Position numbers and translations under genes: made by a program. A stretch of DNA of 64,000 bases from Pseudomonadota bacterium (lineage in GTDB: Bacteria > Pseudomonadota > Alphaproteobacteria > Rhizobiales > Rhizobiaceae), in NCBI GenBank assembly GCA_023390055.1, contig JAEWDP010000075.1, positions 36,592-100,591 of the forward strand, written 5' to 3'. The notes under the pieces were generated by a model. That model was not told the DNA's origin and did no database searches. It was given only the letters and a program-made list of their open reading frames with translations. This document shows, one piece after another, positions 15,770-23,055 of this stretch (its first letter is position 1; every line of letters begins with the position of its first letter).

Positions 15770-18205
15770 ATGACCGACACACCCGTGAACGAAAACGGCG
15801 CGAGTGCAGAATATGGCGCTGACTCCATCAAGGTCCTGAAGGGACTGGATGCGGTGCGAAAAAGACCTGGAATGTATATCGGTGACACCGACGACGGTTC
15901 AGGCTTGCATCATATGGTCTACGAAGTTGTCGACAATGCTATCGATGAGGCACTGGCGGGTCATGCTGACCTTGTAACTGTCACGCTCAACGCGGACGGT
16001 TCCGTAACCGTGACCGACAACGGCCGTGGCATCCCGACTGCCATCCATAGTGGAGAAGGCGTATCGGCGGCCGAGGTCATCATGACCCAGCTTCATGCCG
16101 GTGGAAAATTCGACCAGAACTCCTATAAGGTATCCGGCGGTCTTCATGGTGTCGGTGTGTCAGTCGTAAATGCATTGTCGCTCTGGCTGAAGCTGACCAT
16201 CCGTCGCAATGGCAAAATCCATGAAATCTCCTTTACAAACGGCGTGGCTGATGGGCCATTGCGGGTTATCGGAGACTATGAGGGACGCTCAGGCACCTCC
16301 GTTACTTTCCTTGTTAGCCCCGAAACGTTCACCATGACCGAGTTTGACTATGGCACGCTTGAACATCGATTGCGCGAACTTGGGTTCTTGAATTCAGGAG
16401 TAAGAATCCGGCTAACTGACAGGCGGAAACCTGATATTCGTGAAGAAGAGATGCTCTATGATGGTGGCCTGGAGGCATTTGTCCGTTATCTCGACCGTGC
16501 AAAGAAACCACTTGTAGAGACCCCGGTTGCGATTCGCGGTGAAAAGGATGCCATTACAGTTGAGGTGGCGCTCTGGTGGAACGACAGTTACCACGAGAAC
16601 GTCTTGTGCTTTACAAACAACATTCCGCAGCGCGATGGTGGAACACATATGGCAGGTTTTCGCGCCGCGATGACACGGCAGATTACCGCATATGCGGATT
16701 CTTCCGGTATCTTGAAGAAGGAAAAGGTGTCGCTTACAGGCGATGACTGCCGTGAGGGCCTCACTGCAGTTCTGTCGGTCAAGGTTCCAGATCCGAAGTT
16801 CTCGTCGCAGACGAAGGACAAGTTGGTCTCTTCTGAGGTACGGCCAGCCGTGGAGAGTCTCGTAAGTGAGGCACTGTCTACCTGGCTAGAGGAACATCCG
16901 ACTGAAGCGAGAGTGCTTGTCGGCAAGGTTGTCGAGGCGGCTGCAGCTCGTGAGGCTGCCCGTAAGGCGCGTGAATTGACGCGGCGCAAGGGCGCATTGG
17001 ATATTGCCTCATTGCCAGGCAAGTTGGCAGACTGCTCCGAACGTGATCCGACGAAATCAGAACTGTTTCTCGTTGAGGGTGATTCGGCGGGCGGATCGGC
17101 CAAGCAGGGTCGTTCACGTGAGACCCAGGCAATTCTGCCGTTGCGAGGCAAGATCCTCAATGTCGAGCGAGCCCGTTTCGACAAGATGCTCTCCAGTCAG
17201 GAGATCGGAACGCTGATTACCGCGCTTGGCACGTCGATCGGCAAGGATGAGTTCAATATCGACAAACTGCGTTACCACAAGATCATCATCATGACGGATG
17301 CTGATGTCGACGGGGCCCACATTCGCACGCTGTTGTTGACATTCTTTTTCCGGCAGATGCCTGACCTGATCGAGCGAGGTCATATCTATATAGCCCAGCC
17401 ACCGCTTTATAAAGTCGCACGTGGCAAGTCGGTTCAGTATTTGAAAGATCAGAAAGCCTTCGAGGAGTATCTGATCAGCAGCGGCCTGGAGGAGAGCCGA
17501 CTGACCCTTGGTTCAGGCGAAGTACGCATCGCCGAGGACCTGCGCGAAGTGGTTCACGATGCAATGCGCCTTCGCAATCTCCTGGACGGTCTACACTCTC
17601 GATACAATCGCAGTGTTGTCGAACAGGCAGCCATAGCTGGTGCATTGAATCCAGACCTTACGGATAATCCGGAACGAGCACAGCAAACTGCAGACGAAGT
17701 GGCGCGCCGACTTGATGTTATTGCCGAAGAGACGGAACGCGGTTGGAGTGGCCATGTTACGCAAGAAGGTGGTCTGCGGTTTGAACGCACTGTTCGTGGT
17801 GTGCGGGAAATTGCGATCCTTGATGCTGCTCTGATCGGCTCTGCCGATGCACGCCATATCGACCAGATGACCACACGTCTGCAGGAAATCTACGCGACGC
17901 CCCCGACCTTGGCGCGCAAGGATGACCAACAAGAAATCTCCGGCGCACTCGCGCTGTTGGATGCGATCTTTGCCGCCGGACGCAAAGGTATTTCCATGCA
18001 ACGCTACAAGGGTCTCGGCGAGATGAATGCAGAACAGCTCTGGGAAACGACGCTTGATCCGAACGTTCGCTCGCTCCTGCAGGTCAAGGTCAATGATGCA
18101 ACGGATGCCGACGGACTTTTCTCGCGGTTGATGGGTGATGAGGTCGAGCCTCGTAGGGAGTTTATCCAGGACAACGCGCTTAGTGTCGCTAATCTCGACA
18201 TCTGA
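15770..18205 (+). CDS. gyrB: DNA gyrase subunit B
   Basis: ATPase subunit of type II topoisomerase that introduces negative supercoils. The GHKL ATPase domain shows VRKRPGMYIGDTDDGSGLHH, EVVDNAIDEA and DNGRGIP, then GGLHGVGVSVVNAL. The Toprim region has LFLVEGDSAGGSAKQGR and IIMTDADVDGAHIRTLLLTF. The C-terminus ends in QRYKGLGEMNAEQLWETT and LMGDEVEPRREFI. ATG 15770 gives 811 aa and has GGAAAG eight bases upstream. The frame is open to 15710, but that stretch is not family-like. A weak promoter-like pair, TTTAGA and TATATT spaced 17 bp, lies just before 15710. Confidence 0.97.
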   Translation: MTDTPVNENGASAEYGADSIKVLKGLDAVRKRPGMYIGDTDDGSGLHHMVYEVVDNAIDEALAGHADLVTVTLNADGSVTVTDNGRGIPTAIHSGEGVSAAEVIMTQLHAGGKFDQNSYKVSGGLHGVGVSVVNALSLWLKLTIRRNGKIHEISFTNGVADGPLRVIGDYEGRSGTSVTFLVSPETFTMTEFDYGTLEHRLRELGFLNSGVRIRLTDRRKPDIREEEMLYDGGLEAFVRYLDRAKKPLVETPVAIRGEKDAITVEVALWWNDSYHENVLCFTNNIPQRDGGTHMAGFRAAMTRQITAYADSSGILKKEKVSLTGDDCREGLTAVLSVKVPDPKFSSQTKDKLVSSEVRPAVESLVSEALSTWLEEHPTEARVLVGKVVEAAAAREAARKARELTRRKGALDIASLPGKLADCSERDPTKSELFLVEGDSAGGSAKQGRSRETQAILPLRGKILNVERARFDKMLSSQEIGTLITALGTSIGKDEFNIDKLRYHKIIIMTDADVDGAHIRTLLLTFFFRQMPDLIERGHIYIAQPPLYKVARGKSVQYLKDQKAFEEYLISSGLEESRLTLGSGEVRIAEDLREVVHDAMRLRNLLDGLHSRYNRSVVEQAAIAGALNPDLTDNPERAQQTADEVARRLDVIAEETERGWSGHVTQEGGLRFERTVRGVREIAILDAALIGSADARHIDQMTTRLQEIYATPPTLARKDDQQEISGALALLDAIFAAGRKGISMQRYKGLGEMNAEQLWETTLDPNVRSLLQVKVNDATDADGLFSRLMGDEVEPRREFIQDNALSVANLDI

Positions 18206-18213
18206 CGATCACG

Positions 18214-18229
18214 CGTTTCACGTGAATCA
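18214..18229. promoter_or_regulatory. parS site 4 (two mismatches)
   Basis: CGTTTCACGTGAATCA has two changes from the perfect palindrome. It lies directly after the gyrB stop codon. With site 5 it forms a perfect 15-bp inverted repeat (18215-18229 and 18240-18254), so the pair is arranged head to head. Confidence 0.78.
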
Positions 18230-18239
18230 ACCGCATTTC

Positions 18240-18255
18240 TGATTCACGTGAAACA
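18240..18255. promoter_or_regulatory. parS site 5 (one mismatch)
   Basis: TGATTCACGTGAAACA, identical to site 3. Its centre is 26 bp from site 4 and about 10.4 kb right of oriC, making it the most distal parS in the window on that side. Confidence 0.87.
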
Positions 18256-18261
18256 TTGAAC

Positions 18262-18292
18262 GCTTCTGAAATCAGTATCACTGAAGCTTTAT
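18262..18292 (+). terminator. Possible gyrB terminator
   Basis: GCTTC at 18262-18266 and GAAGC at 18283-18287 can pair and are followed by TTTATT. The stem is only 5 bp with a long loop, so this is weak; the parS inverted repeat just upstream could also contribute a hairpin. Confidence 0.3.
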
Positions 18293-18411
18293 TCCACTTC
18301 CACTTTTTCGCGCCCTCATGGAATGCAAGCAAGAAACGACGCGCATGAGATGCCCGCCGCATTCAACAGATAAACGGGGGTGACAACACGGCTTCCATCC
18401 TCCATAAGGCG

Positions 18412-18424
18412 CTTGTCAGACAAG
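18412..18424. promoter_or_regulatory. GntR/FadR-type operator palindrome before the FAH gene
   Basis: CTTGTCAGACAAG is a perfect 13-bp palindrome with one central base. Its core TTGTCAGACAA fits the TNGTNNNACNA pattern recognised by FadR-subfamily GntR regulators. It ends two bases before the GGAGG ribosome-binding site, a position from which a bound repressor could block transcription. No GntR gene is present in the window. Confidence 0.55.
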
Positions 18425-18437
18425 TGGAGGCATATCC

Positions 18438-19280
18438 GTGAAACTTATGCGTGTTGGCCAGCCGGGCCAGGAAAAGCCGGCAATTCTCGGGGCAGACAAC
18501 AAGGTCCGGGATCTGTCCCGACATGTCTCAGATATCGGTGGGGAAGCGATCACGCCAGAAGGCCTCGCCAAGATAGCTGCCCTCGATCATAACACACTTC
18601 CCGAATTGCAAGTTGACCGTATTGGGGCATGTGTCGCGGGTACCGGTAAGTTCATTTGCATTGGCCTGAATTTTTCTGATCATGCAGCCGAAACCGGTGC
18701 GACCGTTCCCCCTGAACCAGTCATCTTCATGAAAGCGACGTCAGCCATTTGCGGGCCGAATGACGATGTACATATTCCCCGGGGCTCTGAAAAGACCGAC
18801 TGGGAAGTCGAGCTTGGTGTTGTTATCGGCAAGACTGCAAAATATGTATCGGAAGCGGATGCCATGGATTATGTCGCCGGCTACTGTGTTTCGCACGACG
18901 TCTCCGAACGCAGCTTTCAGACCGAGCGGGCCGGTCAATGGACGAAGGGCAAGTCGTGCGACACCTTCGGACCGATTGGTCCTTGGCTGGTTACAAAGGA
19001 CGAGGTTGCAGACCCGCAAAATCTTGGCATGTGGCTAAAAGTCAACGGCGAGACGATGCAGGATGGTTCCTCGCAGACCATGGTCTACGGTGTCGCATTC
19101 GTCGTTTCTTATCTCAGCCAGTTCATGTCCCTGCAGCCGGGCGATATTATTTCGACTGGGACGCCACCGGGTGTAGGCATGGGAATGAAGCCGCCGCGCT
19201 ATCTGAGGGCAGGAGATGTTGTTGAGCTCGGAATTGAACGGCTCGGTAGCCAGCGCCAGGTCTTTGTTTCCGACCGGTGA
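18438..19280 (+). CDS. Fumarylacetoacetate hydrolase (FAH) family protein
   Basis: Metal-dependent FAH superfamily enzyme of the type annotated as ureidoglycolate lyase, acylpyruvase or 2-hydroxyhepta-diene-dioate isomerase; the substrate cannot be read from sequence. The FAH domain spans about residues 70-275. Visible motifs are ICIGLNFSDHAAETG, the metal-binding acidic motif DWEVELGVVIGK, the segment YCVSHDVSERSFQ, and the closing GDIISTGTPPGVGMGMKPP. The GTG start at 18438 is supported by GGAGG seven bases upstream; ATG 18447 is weaker. It is monocistronic by appearance. A GntR-type palindrome sits just before it. Confidence 0.88.
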   Translation: MKLMRVGQPGQEKPAILGADNKVRDLSRHVSDIGGEAITPEGLAKIAALDHNTLPELQVDRIGACVAGTGKFICIGLNFSDHAAETGATVPPEPVIFMKATSAICGPNDDVHIPRGSEKTDWEVELGVVIGKTAKYVSEADAMDYVAGYCVSHDVSERSFQTERAGQWTKGKSCDTFGPIGPWLVTKDEVADPQNLGMWLKVNGETMQDGSSQTMVYGVAFVVSYLSQFMSLQPGDIISTGTPPGVGMGMKPPRYLRAGDVVELGIERLGSQRQVFVSDR

Positions 19281-19319
19281 TGAGCCTGTGGGCCGGTACC
19301 CAAAACGGATTTAGTTGTG

Positions 19320-19349
19320 ATTATGCCAGGCATTGGCGCCTGGCATAAT
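19320..19349. repeat. Perfect 12-bp inverted repeat between FAH gene and phaZ
   Basis: ATTATGCCAGGC (19320-19331) and its exact complement (19338-19349) flank a 6-nt loop. No T-run follows, so it is not a classic terminator. It lies 39 bp after the FAH stop and about 130 bp before phaZ; it could end FAH transcription, act as an operator, or shape the phaZ leader. Confidence 0.75.
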
Positions 19350-19477
19350 ACCGATGAATGTTCCGACATTATGTTGCGCTGCAACGGAAACCTGCTAGCC
19401 TTCCCCATCGCCCCTGGACCCGAGTATCCGGACTAGTTTCCAGATGTCCACGGGACATGACCGAAGGTGGCCCGTCA

Positions 19478-20713
19478 ATGATTTACCAGATTTATGAGAT
19501 GAACCATGCAGCTCTTGCTCCACTAAGGGCGGCTGCAGAAGCCATGCGGATCATCCAAACAACTCCCTTAAATCCATTATCTTATACCACGACCGGTCGC
19601 ACTATGGTTGCGGGACTTGAACTGTTCGAGCGCATGACACGCCGTTACGGCAAGCCAGAATTTGGCTTGACTCGCACGATGATAGACGGAGAGCTCGTGG
19701 AGGTTGGGGAAGAGATCGTTTGGTCGAAGCCATTTTGTAATCTTGTTCATTTCAAGCGACACCTCCCATCTGATCGAAAACCGGATCAGAAACTAATGCT
19801 GGTTGCTCCGATGTCGGGGCATTTTGCGACATTGTTGCGAGGCACCGTGGAAGCTCTCCTTCCGCACGCAGACGTCTATATTACAGACTGGACTGATGCA
19901 CGTATCGTGCCCGTAATCGATGGTGGTTTTGGCCTCGACGACTACATTGATTACCTAATGGCCATGATTAGGCACATTGGGCCGGATGCGCATATCGTTG
20001 GGGTATGTCAACCGTCGGTTCCGGTACTTGCCGCTGTCGCCCTCATGGAAGCAACACGAGACCCGTCAACCCCTGCCTCGATGGTATTGATGGGTGGGCC
20101 GATCGACACGCGTAACAACCCGACCGCAGTCAATCTACTGGCCCAGCAAAAGCCACTTAGTTGGTTTCGCAATGTCATTGTGGACGTCCCATGGCCCAAC
20201 CCAGGCTTCATGCGCCGCGTCTATCCAGGTTTCCTCCAGCTTTGTGGTTTTATGTCCATGAACCTCGATAGGCATATTTCGGCTCATGGCGACTATTTCC
20301 GGAATATGGTGAAAAATGATGGCGACCCTCTGGAGAAACATCGAGCATTCTATGACGAGTATCTTGCGGTTATGGACCTTACCGAGGAGTTCTATTTGCA
20401 GACAGTGGATGCTGTCTTCATTAGACATCTGCTGCCGAAGGGCCAGATGACTCATCGAGACATTGCAGTTGATACCAGGGCAGTCCGCAACGTCGCACTC
20501 TTGACGATCGAAGGCGAGAATGACGACATTTCCGGCCTTGGTCAGACTGAGGCGGCGCATGCTATCTGTCCCAATATTCCTCAAGCAATGCGCATGCACT
20601 ATATGCAGCCTGATGTTGGGCATTATGGTGTCTTCAACGGTTCGCGTTTCCGCAATGAAATCGCGCCCCGCATCCTTGAATTTGTGACCCGTCATGCGCG
20701 CGGATACCGTTAG
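19478..20713 (+). CDS. phaZ: Intracellular polyhydroxyalkanoate depolymerase PhaZ
   Basis: Mobilises cytoplasmic PHB granules to hydroxybutyrate units. The start ATG 19478 gives MIYQIYEMNHAALAP, the family N-terminus, with GAAGGTGG seven bases upstream; the frame extends to 19358 but without family sequence. The nucleophile motif is GVCQPS, with Cys177 in place of the serine of a usual lipase box, as known for the Ralstonia PhaZ1 type. YITDWTDARIVP and the C-terminal histidine region QPDVGHYGVFNGSRFRNEI are present; 411 aa is normal. No other PHB gene is adjacent, which is usual for rhizobia. Confidence 0.93.
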   Translation: MIYQIYEMNHAALAPLRAAAEAMRIIQTTPLNPLSYTTTGRTMVAGLELFERMTRRYGKPEFGLTRTMIDGELVEVGEEIVWSKPFCNLVHFKRHLPSDRKPDQKLMLVAPMSGHFATLLRGTVEALLPHADVYITDWTDARIVPVIDGGFGLDDYIDYLMAMIRHIGPDAHIVGVCQPSVPVLAAVALMEATRDPSTPASMVLMGGPIDTRNNPTAVNLLAQQKPLSWFRNVIVDVPWPNPGFMRRVYPGFLQLCGFMSMNLDRHISAHGDYFRNMVKNDGDPLEKHRAFYDEYLAVMDLTEEFYLQTVDAVFIRHLLPKGQMTHRDIAVDTRAVRNVALLTIEGENDDISGLGQTEAAHAICPNIPQAMRMHYMQPDVGHYGVFNGSRFRNEIAPRILEFVTRHARGYR

Positions 20714-20885
20714 GGTAGAAGATGTCGGTAAGAGTTGAAAGACGGCGGATGATCAAATTCCACGTGCTAAATCAGCGTCTTCATCAAAATCCTGGCTTTG
20801 GTTCTTGAAGCTCGGTCCGGGACTTACCAAATCGAATCCGACGGGCTTGCATGATGCTATCCCGTAGAACCGAAGGGTGTCACCG

Positions 20886-21308
20886 ATGAACCAGTCAGCA
20901 TTGATACGTCCGGACTGGACGCCGGCCACCATCGCACTGATGGTGCTGGGTTTCATAGTATTCTGGCCGCTTGGTCTTGCAATGCTAGCCTACATACTGT
21001 TTGGCGAGCGCCTACAAGGCTTGAAGCGAGATGCGAACCGCAGGGCGAACGGCATGTTTGCCGGGTGCCGACGTGCCAGATCACATTATGGCGTACATTT
21101 CCCCACGGGCAATGCCGCTTTTGACGATTGGCGCAAGGCCGAGCTTGATCGTATCGAGTCAGAACGGCGCAAACTTGATGAGATGCGCGAGGAGTTTGAC
21201 GATTACATGCGTGAACTTCGTAGAGCGAAAGATCAGGAAGAGTTTGATCGTTTCATGCGCGAACGCAGGCATCGGTCGTCCGGTCCGAGTGAGCCAATTG
21301 ATCCTTGA
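20886..21308 (+). CDS. DUF2852 membrane-associated protein
   Basis: 140-aa protein of unknown function. ATG 20886 has AAGGG eight bases upstream; GTG 20877 is possible. The N-terminal part has one hydrophobic segment (ATIALMVLGFIVFWPLGLAMLAYILFG, about residues 13-39), followed by a highly charged region rich in Arg, Glu and Asp (about 85-135) predicted to be helical or coiled coil. The segment FPTGNAAFDDWRKAELDRI is the conserved mark of DUF2852 proteins, which are widespread in alphaproteobacteria. No partner is evident. Confidence 0.82.
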   Translation: MNQSALIRPDWTPATIALMVLGFIVFWPLGLAMLAYILFGERLQGLKRDANRRANGMFAGCRRARSHYGVHFPTGNAAFDDWRKAELDRIESERRKLDEMREEFDDYMRELRRAKDQEEFDRFMRERRHRSSGPSEPIDP

Positions 21309-21314
21309 GAATTG

Positions 21315-21364
21315 GCGCAAAGCAACGAAACCGGCGCTACAATACGGCGGTTTCGTTGGTGCGC
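21315..21364. terminator. Imperfect hairpin between DUF2852 gene and ygjP-like gene
   Basis: A 10-bp perfect stem (21324-21333 with 21348-21357, AACGAAACCG pairing CGGTTTCGTT) is extended outward by GCGC/GCGC across mismatches. No clear T-run follows. It may terminate the DUF2852 transcript. Confidence 0.45.
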
Positions 21365-21393
21365 ATTGAGCGCGAATCACGTAGATAGGCCCT

Positions 21394-22158
21394 ATGTTTG
21401 CGCACCTCAAGAAGCCCATCCGCTCCTTCCCTAAGCAGCCTGCAACAGAAATGCGCACGCTTGAGATTGGTAACCGTGCGATGCCCCTGACCATCCGCGA
21501 ACATCCTCGTTCCACCCGAATTACCTTGCGTATCGAACCTGGAGCGCGGCGTCTAAGTCTCACGGTACCGACTGGTCTTTCCCACGAAGAAATTGATGAT
21601 TTTCTCAACCGTCATCAGGGGTGGCTGCTAACCAAGCTTGCCCGCTTTCCACAGGAAGATGCTGTGCTCGGCAGTGGTTCGATCCTGATGCTGCGTGGCA
21701 TCGCCCATAAGATCGAGCACAGTGGACAGCTGCGGGGTGTTACCGAAGTCGTGACTGCTTGTGAAACACCCGTATTGAAGGTAAGTGGTCTTGAGGAACA
21801 TATTGGTCGCCGGATTACTGCGTTCTTGAAGAAAGAGGCACGTTCCGACCTGGAGCTTGCGGTTGGTCGGCATGCTATCCATGTTCAAAAACCAGTAAAG
21901 TCGATCGCCATCAAGGATACTCGCAGTCGCTGGGGCTCTTGTTCCTGGGACGGCAATCTCAGTTTTTCATGGCGCATTATCATGGCTCCTCCCTTCGTTA
22001 TTGATTATCTTGCAGCACACGAAGTCGCGCATCTCGACGAGATGAATCATGGACCAAAGTTCTGGGCTCTGTGTCGTCGGCTGTGCTCACGGACTGATGA
22101 AGCCAAGACCTGGCTCAGGAAGCATGGCTCACAACTTCATGCCGTATCATTTCGGTGA
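21394..22158 (+). CDS. YgjP-type (DUF45, M48-like) zinc metallopeptidase
   Basis: 254-aa protein of the YgjP/DUF45 family. The zinc-binding motif HEVAH is at residues 209-213 (LAAHEVAHLDEMNHGPKFW), with the conserved NHGPKFW that places the third ligand. The upstream signature is IKDTRSRWGSCS. The N-terminal half begins with the family motif STRITLRIEPGARRLSLTVP. It has no signal peptide and is predicted cytosolic. Physiological substrates are not established for this family. It stands alone between DUF2852 and the trp genes. Confidence 0.88.
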   Translation: MFAHLKKPIRSFPKQPATEMRTLEIGNRAMPLTIREHPRSTRITLRIEPGARRLSLTVPTGLSHEEIDDFLNRHQGWLLTKLARFPQEDAVLGSGSILMLRGIAHKIEHSGQLRGVTEVVTACETPVLKVSGLEEHIGRRITAFLKKEARSDLELAVGRHAIHVQKPVKSIAIKDTRSRWGSCSWDGNLSFSWRIIMAPPFVIDYLAAHEVAHLDEMNHGPKFWALCRRLCSRTDEAKTWLRKHGSQLHAVSFR

Positions 22159-22171
22159 TGAACGCGCCCAA

Positions 22172-22209
22172 TTTCTCTCTTGTCTGCAGACAACAGCCGC
22201 AGAGAGAAA
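22172..22209. repeat. Nested palindromes after the ygjP-like gene, upstream of trpF
   Basis: TTTCTCTCT (22172-22180) pairs perfectly with AGAGAGAAA (22201-22209), and inside it lies the 14-bp perfect palindrome TTGTCTGCAGACAA (22180-22193). No run of T follows. The 230-bp gap 22159-22388 holds no gene and should also contain the trpF promoter. Confidence 0.6.
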
Positions 22210-22388
22210 GGGCCAGGCTGCGAGGCAAACGCATTGATCCGATACGGATAGACCCGGAGCTACGAGCATAAGCCGATCCAGCTCCAAGCAGTGAACGGCA
22301 AATGGGTTTTCGCCAAGCTGGTTGTGCGCCCCAAGGAAACGGCGCTTTTGTCTCGACTCTGCCATCAATTCATGCGAACTCGCAGGGC

Positions 22389-23045
22389 ATGAAACCGGAT
22401 ATCAAAATTTGTGGATTGAAGACCTCTGAAGCTATCGAACGGGCGGTGGCACGTGGCGCCTCCCATGTTGGCTTCATTTTCTTTCCCAAGAGCCCTCGTA
22501 ATATCACGCCGGAAGTGGCTGCCGACCTTGCGCGTCCGGTGCGGGGAAAGGTGAAGATCGTTGCTGTTACTGTCAACGCGGATGATGAGGAGCTCGACGA
22601 TATAGTCCAGTTTCTGAAGCCGGATCTCATCCAGATGCATGGCGACGAGAGCCCCGAACGACTTCTTCACGTGCGAGCGCTCTATGGCGTTCCGGTGATG
22701 AAGGCTTTTTCCATCCGAGATGTATCAGATCTCAGAAGAATCGATCCCTATATCGGGGTGGCTGACCGGTTTATCTTCGACGCCAAGGCGCCAGTTGGCT
22801 CGCAATTGCCTGGTGGAAATGGAGTACCCTTCGACTGGAGTATCATGGCCTCGCTTGACGACCACGTTGATTACATGCTTTCCGGAGGCTTGAACAAGGA
22901 CAACGTTGGTCTAGCACTGGCATCTACTCGTGCGAGCGGAGTAGATGTCTCATCCGGGGTCGAAAGTGCTCCGGGTGTCAAGGATACAGAAATGATCGAT
23001 GCGTTTTTTGATGCTATCGTGGCGAACCAACCGGTTCGGACCTGA
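22389..23045 (+). CDS. trpF: Phosphoribosylanthranilate isomerase TrpF
   Basis: Amadori isomerase, third step of tryptophan synthesis from anthranilate. MKPDIKICGLKTSEAIERA carries the catalytic cysteine near the N-terminus (Cys8). FIFFPKSPRNI, LIQMHGDESPERL, FIFDAKAP (catalytic aspartate) and the phosphate-binding DVSSGVESAPGVKD follow; 218 aa is normal. ATG 22389 begins the family sequence; AGGG lies only one base upstream, so initiation may be inefficient. The longer frame from 22302 is not conserved-looking. It is first in the trpF-trpB-trpA-accD-folC run. Confidence 0.96.
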   Translation: MKPDIKICGLKTSEAIERAVARGASHVGFIFFPKSPRNITPEVAADLARPVRGKVKIVAVTVNADDEELDDIVQFLKPDLIQMHGDESPERLLHVRALYGVPVMKAFSIRDVSDLRRIDPYIGVADRFIFDAKAPVGSQLPGGNGVPFDWSIMASLDDHVDYMLSGGLNKDNVGLALASTRASGVDVSSGVESAPGVKDTEMIDAFFDAIVANQPVRT

Positions 23046-23055
23046 GGAGTTGAGA

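Noticed and set aside
17110..17125. parS-like TCGTTCACGTGAGACC inside gyrB
   Set aside because: Four mismatches to the palindrome and it encodes the conserved gyrase segment around G-R-S-R-E-T-Q, so protein constraint explains it.
20755..20775. CACGTG near 20763 as an extra parS site
   Set aside because: Only the central hexamer matches; flanking bases do not fit the palindrome.
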